Below the pieces are notes generated by a model. The model had not been told where the DNA came from, searched no databases, and was given only the letters and a program-made list of their open reading frames with translations. From Breoghania sp037026715 (GTDB taxonomy: Bacteria > Pseudomonadota > Alphaproteobacteria > Rhizobiales > Stappiaceae): a stretch of DNA of 64,000 nucleotides. Each line of letters opens with the position of its first letter. Position 1 is the first letter of the stretch. This document shows positions 8,555-17,283 of the stretch, one piece after another. The DNA lies in NCBI RefSeq assembly GCF_037026715.1, contig NZ_JBANCG010000011.1:62001-126000 (forward strand). The letters are read 5' to 3'. A program made the position numbers and the translations under genes.

Positions 8555-9298
8555 GTGACTTATTCCAACGGACAAACCAGTTCTGCCTCCGGCGACATTG
8601 CGTTGCACAAGCGCATACGGAACGATCTGGAAGAACGTATTCTCTCCGGCGACTGGCCCCCGGGCCACCGTATTCCCTACGAGCACGAACTCATGGCCCA
8701 GTACGGCTGTGCGCGCATGACCGTGAACCGCGCGATTTCGGCGCTGGTGCAGTCGGGGCTTGTGGAGCGGCGACGCCGCGCGGGCACATTCGTCGCCCAG
8801 CCGGGAATGGAATCGGCGGTGCTGGCCATTCCGAACCTGCCGGAGGAAATCAGGAAGCGCGGAAAGAAATACCGCTACGAGCTTCGCTCGCGCACCGGGC
8901 GCACGGCGGATGCGGCGGACGCGAAGACCTTCCAGCTCGATGCCGGATCGCAGATCGTGGAGATAAGGTCCCGACACTTCGCCGACGAACTTCCCTTCGT
9001 CAGCGAAACCCGCATCATCAACGTCGCCGCCGTGCCGGCGGCCGCTGATACAAGTTTCGAGGCCACACCACCGGGTTCCTGGCTTCTCGACAACGTTCCC
9101 TGGACGGAAGCAGAGCACAACATCTACGCCATCACGCCCACACGACAGGTTGCGCAGGAGCTCGAGATCCCCCGTTCGATGGCCTGCCTGTGCCTGGAGC
9201 GCCGCACCTGGCGTAACGGTCTGACGGTCACCTTCGTGCGTCAGATCTTCCGCGGCGACGTCTACCACCTCTCCGCCCGCTTCGCGCCCGGCCACTGA
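8555..9298 (+). CDS. hutC: Histidine utilization repressor HutC (GntR family)
   Basis: About 247 residues from GTG 8555; no ATG is available before the HTH, and the frame is continuous with the hutF remnant, so hutF decay may have altered its translation. The N-terminal winged helix has ALHKRIRNDLEERILSGDW and HELMAQYGCARMTVNRAISALVQSGLVERRRRAGTFV. The C-terminal UTRA-type ligand domain includes EIRSRHFADELPFVSETRIIN and LEIPRSMACLCLERRTW. HutC represses hut genes until urocanate accumulates. The two TGTATAGACATAT sites in this window are its likely targets. Confidence 0.9.
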   Translation: MTYSNGQTSSASGDIALHKRIRNDLEERILSGDWPPGHRIPYEHELMAQYGCARMTVNRAISALVQSGLVERRRRAGTFVAQPGMESAVLAIPNLPEEIRKRGKKYRYELRSRTGRTADAADAKTFQLDAGSQIVEIRSRHFADELPFVSETRIINVAAVPAAADTSFEATPPGSWLLDNVPWTEAEHNIYAITPTRQVAQELEIPRSMACLCLERRTWRNGLTVTFVRQIFRGDVYHLSARFAPGH

Positions 9299-9336
9299 GG
9301 CCGACCGGGGACCGCAAAGCCGGTTCCCGCATGCAA

Positions 9337-9363
9337 AAAGGGCCACCCGCAGGGCGGCCCTTT
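9337..9363. terminator. Bidirectional terminator between hutC and DUF3830 gene
   Basis: AAAGGGCCACCC, loop GCA, then GGGCGGCCCTTT forms a 12-bp stem with one mismatch. The A-run and T-run on its two flanks let it stop both convergent transcripts. Confidence 0.8.
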
Positions 9364-9389
9364 CCCATTTCACGAAACGGCCGCCCGTT

Positions 9390-9815
9390 TCAGTCGATGA
9401 CCTTCAGCTCCAGAACGCGGCCCTGGTCGAACCAGGTTTCCATGCCCGTCACGCGAAGCTGCATCTCGCCTTCCACAACCTCGCCGATATAGGAGATCGG
9501 GAGCGGCTCGTCAGAGGTGTCGTCGCCATAGACGATGCAGAACTGCTGGCGGGGACCATAGAAACAGACCGTGCCGGCCGCCGTCCCCTTTTCCTTGATG
9601 CGTTCCTTGCCGAGGTCGCCGGTGATGTATTTGTTCTCCCACGGCGCGACGATCGGCAGGGTGAAGAAGATCAGATCGCCATTGAGCTTGCCGTGCTGAA
9701 GCATCGTCTTCAGCGGCAGCTTCTCGCGCAGCTCCTTCGCGATGATCGGGCACTTGTCCTCGAAGACCTCGATCTTGCAGATTTCCTTGCCTTCAACTTC
9801 CATTGCCAGACGCAT
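9390..9815 (-). CDS. DUF3830 family protein
   Basis: A 141-residue protein from ATG 9815, preceded by AGGAG at good spacing; the 22 upstream in-frame residues are not needed. It looks like the DUF3830 cyclophilin-like fold: KCPIIAKELREKLPL, GDLIFFTLPIVAPWENKY, GTVCFYGPRQQFCIVYGDD, and a short C-terminal beta region. The biochemical role of this family is not established. It sits at the end of the ABC importer operon, 28 bases after an unknown 160-residue protein, suggesting the two act together on an imported amino-acid-derived compound. Confidence 0.75.
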   Translation of the reverse strand: MRLAMEVEGKEICKIEVFEDKCPIIAKELREKLPLKTMLQHGKLNGDLIFFTLPIVAPWENKYITGDLGKERIKEKGTAAGTVCFYGPRQQFCIVYGDDTSDEPLPISYIGEVVEGEMQLRVTGMETWFDQGRVLELKVID

Positions 9816-9843
9816 GTCGTTTCTCCTGTTCTTCTCTGGGCGC

Positions 9844-10326
9844 TCAGTCGGCCTTGACCGGCTTCTTGCGGAAACCGCCACCCAGCCCCCAGGGCAGGAT
9901 GAAGTCGCACCACATGTGCAGTCGGTTGGCGTAGCTCAGCGCCGCCTTGGAAAGGGCCAGGAGCTCGTCGTTGGTGGTGCAGGCGTTGGCCGCGTCCACA
10001 TATATGCGCGTCATCTCGCAGGCGTGCGGCAGGCCGACGAAGTCGAAGAACGACGCCTTGTAGCCGATGACTTCGGTGATGTAGGCCTGAAGCGTCTTCA
10101 GGTCCGGCGTACCGTCTTCCAGAACGCGGATCATGCCCCACAGGAATTCGTCGGCGAAGGTGCGGGCCTCGCCCTCGGCGAAGATCATCGTCGACAGATA
10201 CTGACCGCGCGAGCCGGAATTGCGCGGAACGTACCCCTCGCTCAGCAAGCGGATTTCTTCCGGCTGTTCGAGCCAGATCTTCTCGCGCTCGGCTTCAAGC
10301 GCCTTGATAGCTTCATCAACGGTCAT
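9844..10326 (-). CDS. Conserved protein of unknown function (160 aa)
   Basis: The start ATG 10326 has AAAGGA at good spacing. The protein is largely helical and soluble, with no signal peptide: EAIKALEAEREKIWLEQPEE, SRGQYLSTMIFAEGEARTFADEFLWG, IGYKASFFDFVGLPHACEMTR and LHMWCDFILPWGLGGGF. I do not recognise the family. Conserved-looking His, Cys and acidic residues occur in the central helices. It always stays in phase with the transporter and the DUF3830 gene here, 232 bases downstream of the ATPase gene, so a role in using or sensing the imported substrate is the most that can be inferred. Confidence 0.7.
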   Translation of the reverse strand: MTVDEAIKALEAEREKIWLEQPEEIRLLSEGYVPRNSGSRGQYLSTMIFAEGEARTFADEFLWGMIRVLEDGTPDLKTLQAYITEVIGYKASFFDFVGLPHACEMTRIYVDAANACTTNDELLALSKAALSYANRLHMWCDFILPWGLGGGFRKKPVKAD

Positions 10327-10558
10327 GAGATGTCCTTTCTCAACCAAACACATGCGGGCTGCCCGGCCTGACCGGGGGCGGCACCGCCCTTGCCCGGAGG
10401 GCGCGGGCCGGAAGAATTCCCGCCGCCCCGGAGCAAAACCGAAACCGGGGTGCGCCCCCGGCAGAACCTGAATTGGCTTGCGCTCCCCGACAAAGAGGAG
10501 AGGGACGCCAGACGCCGGCGACAGCGTCAAATCCCTGTCGAGCGGCCGCGTTTTCCCC

Positions 10559-11323
10559 TCACAGAATGCGCGCGAAGAAGGCGCGCGCCCGCTCGCTTTG
10601 CGGGTTGCCGAACACTTCCGCCGGCGGCCCCACCTCGACCATGCGGCCATCGTCCATGAAGGCGACGCGGTCGCAGATCTCCCGAGCGAACCCCATCTCG
10701 TGGGTAACGACGATCATCGTCATGCCGTCGGCAGCCAAGCCCTTCATCACGTCCAGCACCTCGCCGACGAGCTCGGGATCGAGCGCCGATGTCGGCTCGT
10801 CGAACAGCATCAGCTTGGGCTGCATCGCCAGCGCCCGGGCAATCGCCACGCGCTGCTGCTGGCCGCCGGAAAGCTCCGACGGATAGGCCCCTTCCTTTTC
10901 GGCAAGCCCGACGCGATCGAGCAACTGCCGCGCCCGTTCCCTGGCCTGCGCCGCCGGCTCGCGCTTCACCTGCACGGGCCCCTCGATGATGTTCTGCAGG
11001 GCGGTCATGTGACCGAACAGGTTGAACCGCTGAAAGACCATGCCGATGGAGGCGCGGTTGATGGCGATTTCCGCGTCCGACAGTTCGTAGAGCTTATTGC
11101 CCTCGCGCCGGTAGCCGACCGCCTCCCCGTCCACGGCGAGATAGCCGGCGCTGATCTTGGTCAGGTGGTTTATGCAGCGCAGGAACGTCGACTTGCCCGA
11201 GCCCGAAGGCCCGATCAGGCTGACCACCTCGCCGCGATCGACGTGAAAATCGATGCCCTTGAGGATATCGAGCTGGCGAATGCGCTTCTCGACGCCGCGC
11301 GCCTCGACCATGTGAACGCTCAT
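10559..11323 (-). CDS. Polar amino-acid ABC transporter, ATP-binding protein
   Basis: A 254-residue ATPase of the HisP/GlnQ type from ATG 11323, which overlaps the permease stop (TGATG). Walker A is GPSGSGKST, the signature is LSGGQQQR, and Walker B is LMLFDEPTSALDPE, followed by the switch His in VVTHEMGF. It energises uptake through the single permease gene upstream. Promoter sharing with hut suggests histidine or a related compound as substrate. Confidence 0.93.
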   Translation of the reverse strand: MSVHMVEARGVEKRIRQLDILKGIDFHVDRGEVVSLIGPSGSGKSTFLRCINHLTKISAGYLAVDGEAVGYRREGNKLYELSDAEIAINRASIGMVFQRFNLFGHMTALQNIIEGPVQVKREPAAQARERARQLLDRVGLAEKEGAYPSELSGGQQQRVAIARALAMQPKLMLFDEPTSALDPELVGEVLDVMKGLAADGMTMIVVTHEMGFAREICDRVAFMDDGRMVEVGPPAEVFGNPQSERARAFFARIL

Positions 11324-12252
11324 CAGTGACCTCCCCCGACCGGACCGCCACCGTGGCGCCCCCGCGAATAGTGGCGCTCGATGCGGCCCTGGATGACGGT
11401 GAGAACGCTGGTCATGAACAAGTACCAGCAGCAGCACACCAGCAGCAGCGGGATGACCTGGAAGTTGCGCGAATAGATCGCCTGGGCCGAATAGAGCAGA
11501 TCCGACAGGGCAATGACGGAGACGAGCGACGTCATCTTCAGCATGCCGATGGTTTCGTTACCGGTCGGCGGAATGATGAAGGGCATGGCCTGAGGCAGCA
11601 CGATGCGGAGCATGGCGCGCAGGTGCGTCATGCCGATGGAGCGGGCCGCCTCCTCCTGGCCGCTGTCGACGGAGGAGATGCCCGCGCGCACGATCTCGGC
11701 CATGTAGGCCCCCTCGTTGAGAGAGAGCCCGAGGAAGGCGGCCACGAAGGGCGTCACGAGCACGTTCGTATCGATGCCGAAGAAGCGCGGACCGAACGGG
11801 ATGCCGACGGAAAGATCGGGGAAAAGGGCTGCCAGATTGTACCAGAAGATGAGCTGCACCAGGATCGGCGTTCCCCGGAAGAACCAGATGTAGATCTTGG
11901 CGAAACCGGAGACGATCCAGAGGTTCGAACGCAGCATCACGGCAAGGACGACGCCAAGCACCACGCCGGTGACCATGCACAGCACGGTCAGGCCAAGCGT
12001 CATCGCAAGGCCGGACAGGATGACGGGCGAAAACAGGTAACTGCCAACCAAGGCCCACTCGAAGCGCGGGTTGAAGACGATGCTCTCCAGAATCTGCAGA
12101 GCGATCAGGATGACGATCAGCGGCGGCAGGAAGCGCCATGCGGATCGGCGCGGCACCACCTCCAGATGCTCTGCGGTGGAAGGCGCATCCGCGGGAACTC
12201 CCGGGGACGCGCCAGACCGGCCCTCGACGTCTTTGGCGGGATCTGTCTGCAC
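11323..12252 (-). CDS. Polar amino-acid ABC transporter, permease
   Basis: A 309-residue inner-membrane protein of the HisM/GlnP type. A roughly 40-residue cytoplasmic tail with Asp/Glu/Pro precedes the first membrane segment (FLPPLIVILIALQILESIVF). The permease core has SGLAMTLGLTVLC, FRGTPILVQLIFWY, and the EAA loop EEAARSIGMTHLRAMLRIVLPQA. Only one permease gene is present, so it probably forms a homodimer. The long N-terminal tail is more than the minimal family requires. Confidence 0.92.
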   Translation of the reverse strand: MQTDPAKDVEGRSGASPGVPADAPSTAEHLEVVPRRSAWRFLPPLIVILIALQILESIVFNPRFEWALVGSYLFSPVILSGLAMTLGLTVLCMVTGVVLGVVLAVMLRSNLWIVSGFAKIYIWFFRGTPILVQLIFWYNLAALFPDLSVGIPFGPRFFGIDTNVLVTPFVAAFLGLSLNEGAYMAEIVRAGISSVDSGQEEAARSIGMTHLRAMLRIVLPQAMPFIIPPTGNETIGMLKMTSLVSVIALSDLLYSAQAIYSRNFQVIPLLLVCCCWYLFMTSVLTVIQGRIERHYSRGRHGGGPVGGGH

Positions 12253-12377
12253 TGTGGGGTCTCTGATTATGGCTGCAGGCGGAACCGTACGGGACGGTCC
12301 CGGCGGGTGCAGATCTCCGGGACCGCGGCTGTCCGCGATCCCGGAAACGCATGCTCAGGCAGGATGGGTCGCAGGCG

Positions 12378-13310
12378 TCAGGGCTTCGGCTCCTCGATCG
12401 GCTTCTTGGTCGCCAGATTGATGCCCGGCTCCTTCAGCGCGAGGAGGGAAATGTCCCACTTGGCCATGATCTTGTCGTAGACGCCTTCCTCGTGAACCGC
12501 CTTCAGCGCGGCAAGAAGAGCATTGGCCAGCGCCTCGTTGTCCTTCTTGACGACCATGCCGTTGTAGTACTTCGGCATGTAGGGGTTCTCGACGATGCGG
12601 ATCGGCTCCGGTGCGCGCTTGCGGATTTCCTCGGACGCGGCGATGTCGTTCAGCACGAAGTCAACACGATGGGAATAAAGCGCCAGCAGCGTCGCGTCGC
12701 CGGAGGGATACTGGTTGACCGTGATCGGCTTCAGCCCCTTGGAGGTGCAGTGCGGCGTCATCACGTCGTTGACGACGTTCACGAAGTCGAAGCCTTGCTG
12801 GATCGCCACCGTCAGGCCGCACAGGCTGTCGGGATCGGAGGTGATCGTCTTGTTCGTCTCAAGCGTGAAGACCGCGCCCGAGGCATAGGCGTCATCGATG
12901 AAGGTGACGCGTTCCTGACGCTCCGCATTGTCGGAAATGCACTCCGCCGCCATGTCGTAACGGCCGCTTTCCACGCCGGGGATGAGGCCCGCGAAATCGA
13001 TCGATTTCACGTCATAGGTGATACCGAGCTTTTCGGTCATCGCCTTCCACAGGTCCGGCTCGTAGCCGACGATGGTCTCGTTGTCGGCGGCGAAGTACTG
13101 GCACGGCGGATAGTGCGCGTCGGTGACGATGACGATCTTGCCGGCCTTCTGGATCTTCTCCGGCAGGAGCGCATTGAGGGTCTTGTCTGCCTTGAGGGCC
13201 GGAATGCCGGAACCGACGGTTTCTGCAGGCTCGTCCGCGAAGGCTGCGGAGCTGAGCGTCGCGACTGCCAGAGCGGCGGCTCCGGCAATGAGGCGAACTC
13301 CAGATTTCAT
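12378..13310 (-). CDS. Polar amino-acid ABC transporter, substrate-binding protein
   Basis: A 310-residue periplasmic protein with a cleavable signal peptide (MKSGVRLIAG...SSAAFA). The mature part is a family-3 solute-binding fold: GKIVIVTDAHYPPCQYF, VGYEPDLWKAMTEKLGI, GLIPGVESGRYDMAA, and Cys pairs at CQYF/ECISDN. It is the first gene of the importer operon, and its promoter carries the same operator-like sequence as hutI. The neighbours suggest histidine or its breakdown products; the sequence alone does not prove the ligand. Confidence 0.92.
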   Translation of the reverse strand: MKSGVRLIAGAAALAVATLSSAAFADEPAETVGSGIPALKADKTLNALLPEKIQKAGKIVIVTDAHYPPCQYFAADNETIVGYEPDLWKAMTEKLGITYDVKSIDFAGLIPGVESGRYDMAAECISDNAERQERVTFIDDAYASGAVFTLETNKTITSDPDSLCGLTVAIQQGFDFVNVVNDVMTPHCTSKGLKPITVNQYPSGDATLLALYSHRVDFVLNDIAASEEIRKRAPEPIRIVENPYMPKYYNGMVVKKDNEALANALLAALKAVHEEGVYDKIMAKWDISLLALKEPGINLATKKPIEEPKP

Positions 13311-13369
13311 GAAACTCTTCCCTCTGCACGGGTCTGGATTGGACAGCTTGAGATACTGCCTCCACTTTG

Positions 13370-13382
13370 TGTATAGACATAT
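13370..13382. promoter_or_regulatory. Second probable HutC operator, ABC importer promoter
   Basis: TGTATAGACATAT is identical over 13 bases to the site between hutI and hutF'. It lies 60 bases upstream of the start codon of the substrate-binding protein, in the only gap where that operon's promoter can be. Confidence 0.6.
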
Positions 13383-13801
13383 TAGGGAGTGTCAAGGCGA
13401 TTTGGACGAAGAGTTAAGCCTGCTTACTATTTGGTCAGCGTGACTTATCATTGGGCTGACCATGGGGCAGATGCCGACCAAAGACTCGCACGGAGTTGCC
13501 ATTACAACTGATTGTAATATCTAATTTTAATGTGCTCAAATGGGGATTTGCAGTGGCGCTTGAAAACCCTGGGAAAGCGCTTTCAGCCGAAAAACTGCCG
13601 TCGCGGAATTAGGCACATGCCGGAACGGACAGCGCGTTCGCGATGAGCTGCCAGATGCAACTGACGCATTATTCATCACATGTTTGGCAGCAGAAGTCCG
13701 AGGCAAGAGCCCGCCGTTTGCCGCATGTGAAAGCGCCGGAGGCGGCAATTCCGCCCCCGGCGATATCGTGACGTGATCGATGCGGCACCGCCGGAAACGG
13801 A
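13383..13801. other. Intergenic stretch with hairpin
   Basis: No gene is apparent in about 420 bases. Near 13735-13761 a stem of 11 bp with one mismatch (GCCGGAGGCGG / CCGCCCCCGGC, loop CAATT) follows the end of the FAD oxidase gene and may end its minus-strand transcript, although no T-run follows. The part nearest 13383-13530 is AT-richer and should contain the importer promoter. Confidence 0.45.
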
Positions 13802-15703
13802 TTACCCGCCGATATGGCAGGCCTTCGCCCGGAAGGATGCGTTGCCCGGATCGATGCTCAGCGCGATGGCCGCGATGGCGCAGTAGGCCGATGCCACCGA
13901 TCCCTCCTGCCAGCCGGGCCAATAGCTCCAGGTATCGCCCGCACAGAAAAACGGCAGATCGAGCGAAAAGGTGGTGATCTGCTCGTAGACGTCCGGCGTC
14001 TCCTTCGCCGTGTCGGATGCCCAGCCGCCCACCTGGTGCGGCATGTACTGCCACGCGATCGACATGCCGCGATCGACGTAAATGTCTTTCTCGTGGCCGG
14101 GATGGAGACGCCCGAGCCCGGTGATGGCTGTGCCGAGCCGCTTGGCCTGATCGAAAGCCGCGAAGGTGACAGCCCCCTCGCCGCGATTGTAGGCCCCGGT
14201 CAGCACGCCCGTATGCGCCGTGAAGTCTTCCGAGGGATACCAGATCTGGCCGATGATATCGTCGGTCCACGAGATTCCGCCGTAGATTTCGTCCTCCGTC
14301 TCCCAGAAGCGGGTCTTCCCCTGCCAGCCAACCTTGATCGCCGGGGTCCACAGATCCGGGGTCGGATCGTTCTTCCAGTGGCCGGTGACGGAGAACGCCT
14401 CCAGCCCGTCCAGAAACGGCTTCGGCAGATTGGCGGGGTCGAGAACTTCCTTGAGGAGAGACGGCGCCATGGTCGAAACACAGAAGTCAAAGGAAACCGC
14501 GTCATCGCTCCAGCTCATGCCCCGCCCCCCGCCCGCGAGCGTCACGGCGACCTGCCCGGGCTTCGCGGCCACGCCCTTGACCGTGGTGTTGAGGTAGACG
14601 AGGTCGCCCACCTTCGCCGCACGGGCGCCGATATCGGGCACATCGAACATGAACGCGTCGCTTGCGATGTCCTGCAACAAAAGCTGCTGCCAGATCCGAT
14701 CCATTCCGCCGACCGGCTGCATCAGCGAGGGTTGCCAGTCGATATTGTAGCCGTTGAAGAGGAACGACCCGGGCGACAGCTCCGGATTGGCCGCCGGATC
14801 GCCGATGAACCCTGAATCGAGGATCGACTGCATCCCGATGCGATCGCGCAACGCTCCGGCATCGCGCCAGCCGCCGGGAATGTCGCTGTAACCGATGCGC
14901 GAGGAGGTCGCGTCGATCCGCAGGACGCACGGATCGGCAGGGTCCAGCCGCTTCAGATCACCGAAAACCTGCTGCAGTTCGGCCAGTTGCCTGGCCGTGT
15001 TGCCACCGAGCTTGCAGGCTTCCATGTTGATGCGCGCGGCCATCTCCGCCATCTCGGAAAACAGGCTGTAGGTCACCTGCCCCATCGCGACAGGCTTCCC
15101 GCCATTGAACCTGTCGCTCTGCATCAGGTTCGACATGGACTGGAAGAAATAGGGCTCCAGCGCCACATCGATTTCCTGACAAAGCGCTATCAGGTTGACA
15201 TGGTTGGAGGGAATGCGGCCGGGGCCGGCGTTGAGGAAAAGTTCCACCGGCTCGCCGTCGTAGCTCCCCGCCTGCCAGGCATCGTCCATGAAGCGGCAGA
15301 CCTGCTCTTCCGGCACCGGACTGTCGTCGCGTTCCCGGTAGCGGTCGGCATACATGGCAGGAAACAGGCGATCGGGGTTGTATTTGTCGAACCACCAGTC
15401 TCGATAGCGGTCGTCCGCCGGCCGTGCGGTGAGACTGCGGCCGCCGTACCGGCTATCGGCCTCGAACACGGCAACCTTGAAGCCGGCATTGGCAAGCACG
15501 TAGGCCGTGGTCAGACCGGCGACACCCGCTCCCAGGATGGCCACGGACCGCCCCGCGCCGAAGCCCGGCGGCAGATCGGGTCGCGATGTCTGGTAGGCGG
15601 CATGCGCCGGCTTCAGTCCCGAAAACAGGGAGGGCGCAGCCACCCCGCCCCCAATGACCGAAAGACCGCGCAAGAATTCACGGCGAGAAAACCCGCTATT
15701 CAT
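13802..15703 (-). CDS. Tat-exported flavin amine/amino-acid oxidase
   Basis: A 633-residue FAD-dependent oxidase of the monoamine/L-amino-acid oxidase superfamily. The N-terminus has a twin-arginine signal (SRREFLRGL then an Ala/Gly-rich segment ending AHA). The dinucleotide motif AILGAGVAGLTTAYVL is followed by FEADSRYGGRSLT. The C-terminal FAD contact is FFCAGDTWSYWPGWQEGSVASAYCA. It should oxidise an amine or amino acid in the periplasm with release of hydrogen peroxide or transfer to the respiratory chain; substrate unknown. It is a single gene, not coupled to its neighbours. Its length exceeds typical 450-500-residue oxidases, through inserted substrate-domain sequence. Confidence 0.85.
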   Translation of the reverse strand: MNSGFSRREFLRGLSVIGGGVAAPSLFSGLKPAHAAYQTSRPDLPPGFGAGRSVAILGAGVAGLTTAYVLANAGFKVAVFEADSRYGGRSLTARPADDRYRDWWFDKYNPDRLFPAMYADRYRERDDSPVPEEQVCRFMDDAWQAGSYDGEPVELFLNAGPGRIPSNHVNLIALCQEIDVALEPYFFQSMSNLMQSDRFNGGKPVAMGQVTYSLFSEMAEMAARINMEACKLGGNTARQLAELQQVFGDLKRLDPADPCVLRIDATSSRIGYSDIPGGWRDAGALRDRIGMQSILDSGFIGDPAANPELSPGSFLFNGYNIDWQPSLMQPVGGMDRIWQQLLLQDIASDAFMFDVPDIGARAAKVGDLVYLNTTVKGVAAKPGQVAVTLAGGGRGMSWSDDAVSFDFCVSTMAPSLLKEVLDPANLPKPFLDGLEAFSVTGHWKNDPTPDLWTPAIKVGWQGKTRFWETEDEIYGGISWTDDIIGQIWYPSEDFTAHTGVLTGAYNRGEGAVTFAAFDQAKRLGTAITGLGRLHPGHEKDIYVDRGMSIAWQYMPHQVGGWASDTAKETPDVYEQITTFSLDLPFFCAGDTWSYWPGWQEGSVASAYCAIAAIALSIDPGNASFRAKACHIGG

Positions 15704-16197
15704 GTCAAATCCTCCATTAAAAAATCACTTAATACGCTCGGAATATCTTCTTCGCGTCTAAACACGAAAACAATCCGTTCTTCACCTGACATGCAGGAGT
15801 AAATTCAAAGTATTCATCAATTTTCGGAGAAAGACGCCGGGCGAGCGCCGCGCTGAACAAGCCGCAGCGACCGCTCACCCGCGACATCGAAAACATATCA
15901 ATTTATGATCTGATGTAATTCGTCCCGGCCAAGTCCCGGAAGCACGGCACCACCGCCGCACCAACCGAATGGCTATGGATCGACGGAAGCGACCCGCTTG
16001 CCCGGACGGCCCCGCCGCCCGGCTTTCCAACCGGCCCACACGCACGATATTGTTTTGGTGTGATTTCCATCAACCAAGCAAACCGGACCGGTCGATGGGA
16101 AGGTGGCGCACCCGACGGGTGATGATGAGAACTCTATCTACGCTACAGCCCTCCTTTGATCCGGGCGCTGATGGCCGAGGTTGGCTATCGCCCCTCA
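15704..16197. other. Intergenic region with one copy of the 17-bp repeat
   Basis: About 490 bases without a supported gene. The part next to 15704-15910 is AT-rich and probably promotes the FAD oxidase. The segment near 16103-16119 carries the left copy of the tRNA-end repeat. Confidence 0.4.
16103..16119. repeat. Left 17-bp direct repeat (attachment-like)
   Basis: GTGGCGCACCCGACGGG is identical to 18293-18309, where it forms the 3' acceptor/T-arm end of a tRNA-like element. The pair flanks the DAPG-hydrolase-like gene and its LysR gene. A tRNA 3' end duplicated at the far end of a segment is the usual scar of integrase-mediated insertion, but no integrase is present. Confidence 0.6.
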
Positions 16198-17205
16198 TTA
16201 CCCGAATGCGTGATGAATGCCGGGCAGAATCCGCGCGAGATGGTTGAACTCGGTCATGTCGTGAACCGACATTTCATAGGCCGTCGATTCTGCAACCTGC
16301 TCGTTGAAACCAATCTTTTGCAGCATAGCCGGAGCCTTTTCCGCATTGGCGAACCGCGCCATGTCCGCATGGGCTCCGATCCAGTATCGGCTCAGCAGTT
16401 CCATGCCGGCACTTGTGTCACGGGCAATATGGACCATCAGCGTGAAGGGTATATCGGGCGCCGGCGTCGCATAGCACACGGCACTGGCGCTGGCGGTGAA
16501 GCCTTCTCGCGCCAGGGCCTGGGCGTCGAAGCCGAGCGTCGCCGGATCGGAGAAATGGATGATGGCGTCGAGACGGCTGGGTCCGATCCATTCCTGGATG
16601 CGATTGGGATTATTGAAGAACCGCTTCTCGTAGCTAAGCGATGTATCTTTCAGGCGACCAGGGTCGGCAACGCTGGTGTCGATATGCGCCTGAGGGAACC
16701 AGAGCATGTAGCGCTCCTTTTCGAGGGGATGCCAGGTGAACCACCACTTGAACATGTCGGTGGTGACGCCGGGCATGACGATGCGGCTTTGCGCATAGGC
16801 CATCTGGCCACCAAGAACGGCATAGCCGTTGTCTTTGGTCTTGAAGGACGGGTCGATCAGGCGGTTGAGGTTCTGCGCGCTCGGCGTGGGCACCTCGCCG
16901 GGGTCGAGCGGTCCGTACTGGACGGCCTTCGCCGACGCCGAGGGGACAGAGAGATCCGTGTCGAGATAGGGCGCATAAGGGGTCGCGCCCACAGCCTGCT
17001 CATTGGCAGTGCGCTGCTTCTGGCATTCCAGGGATAGGTATGTGACAGCGCTCCAGTCCCCGTAGGCGTCGCGATGCGCTGTGGGGTCGGCGGCGGACGT
17101 CGCCTGCGCCGGGTCGGAATGGGACAGGATAGCGGCAGACGAGGTTCCGACGATTGCAGCTGGGGCGCTTTTTAAAAGCGTGCGACGGGACAGCGTACGG
17201 GTCAT
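16198..17205 (-). CDS. Tat-exported DAPG-hydrolase-like (PhlG family) protein
   Basis: A 335-residue protein. A Tat signal (SRRTLLKSAP then a hydrophobic run) ends near residue 35. The mature part resembles the zinc hydrolase fold of 2,4-diacetylphloroglucinol and phloretin hydrolases, which cleave a carbon-carbon bond next to a phenolic ring. The diagnostic segment is FKWWFTWHPLEKERYMLWFPQAH with candidate zinc ligands His and Glu, followed later by VHIARD, WIGAHAD and EFNHLARILPGIHHAFG. Export is unusual for this family. It is divergent from a LysR gene at 17284, its likely regulator. Confidence 0.72.
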   Translation of the reverse strand: MTRTLSRRTLLKSAPAAIVGTSSAAILSHSDPAQATSAADPTAHRDAYGDWSAVTYLSLECQKQRTANEQAVGATPYAPYLDTDLSVPSASAKAVQYGPLDPGEVPTPSAQNLNRLIDPSFKTKDNGYAVLGGQMAYAQSRIVMPGVTTDMFKWWFTWHPLEKERYMLWFPQAHIDTSVADPGRLKDTSLSYEKRFFNNPNRIQEWIGPSRLDAIIHFSDPATLGFDAQALAREGFTASASAVCYATPAPDIPFTLMVHIARDTSAGMELLSRYWIGAHADMARFANAEKAPAMLQKIGFNEQVAESTAYEMSVHDMTEFNHLARILPGIHHAFG

Positions 17206-17283
17206 GGCGAACTCCTTGGCGAAAATTCGATGCTTGACCCTGAAACTACGCCATGCTCCTCATTGATCAAATCGATCTGGGGA

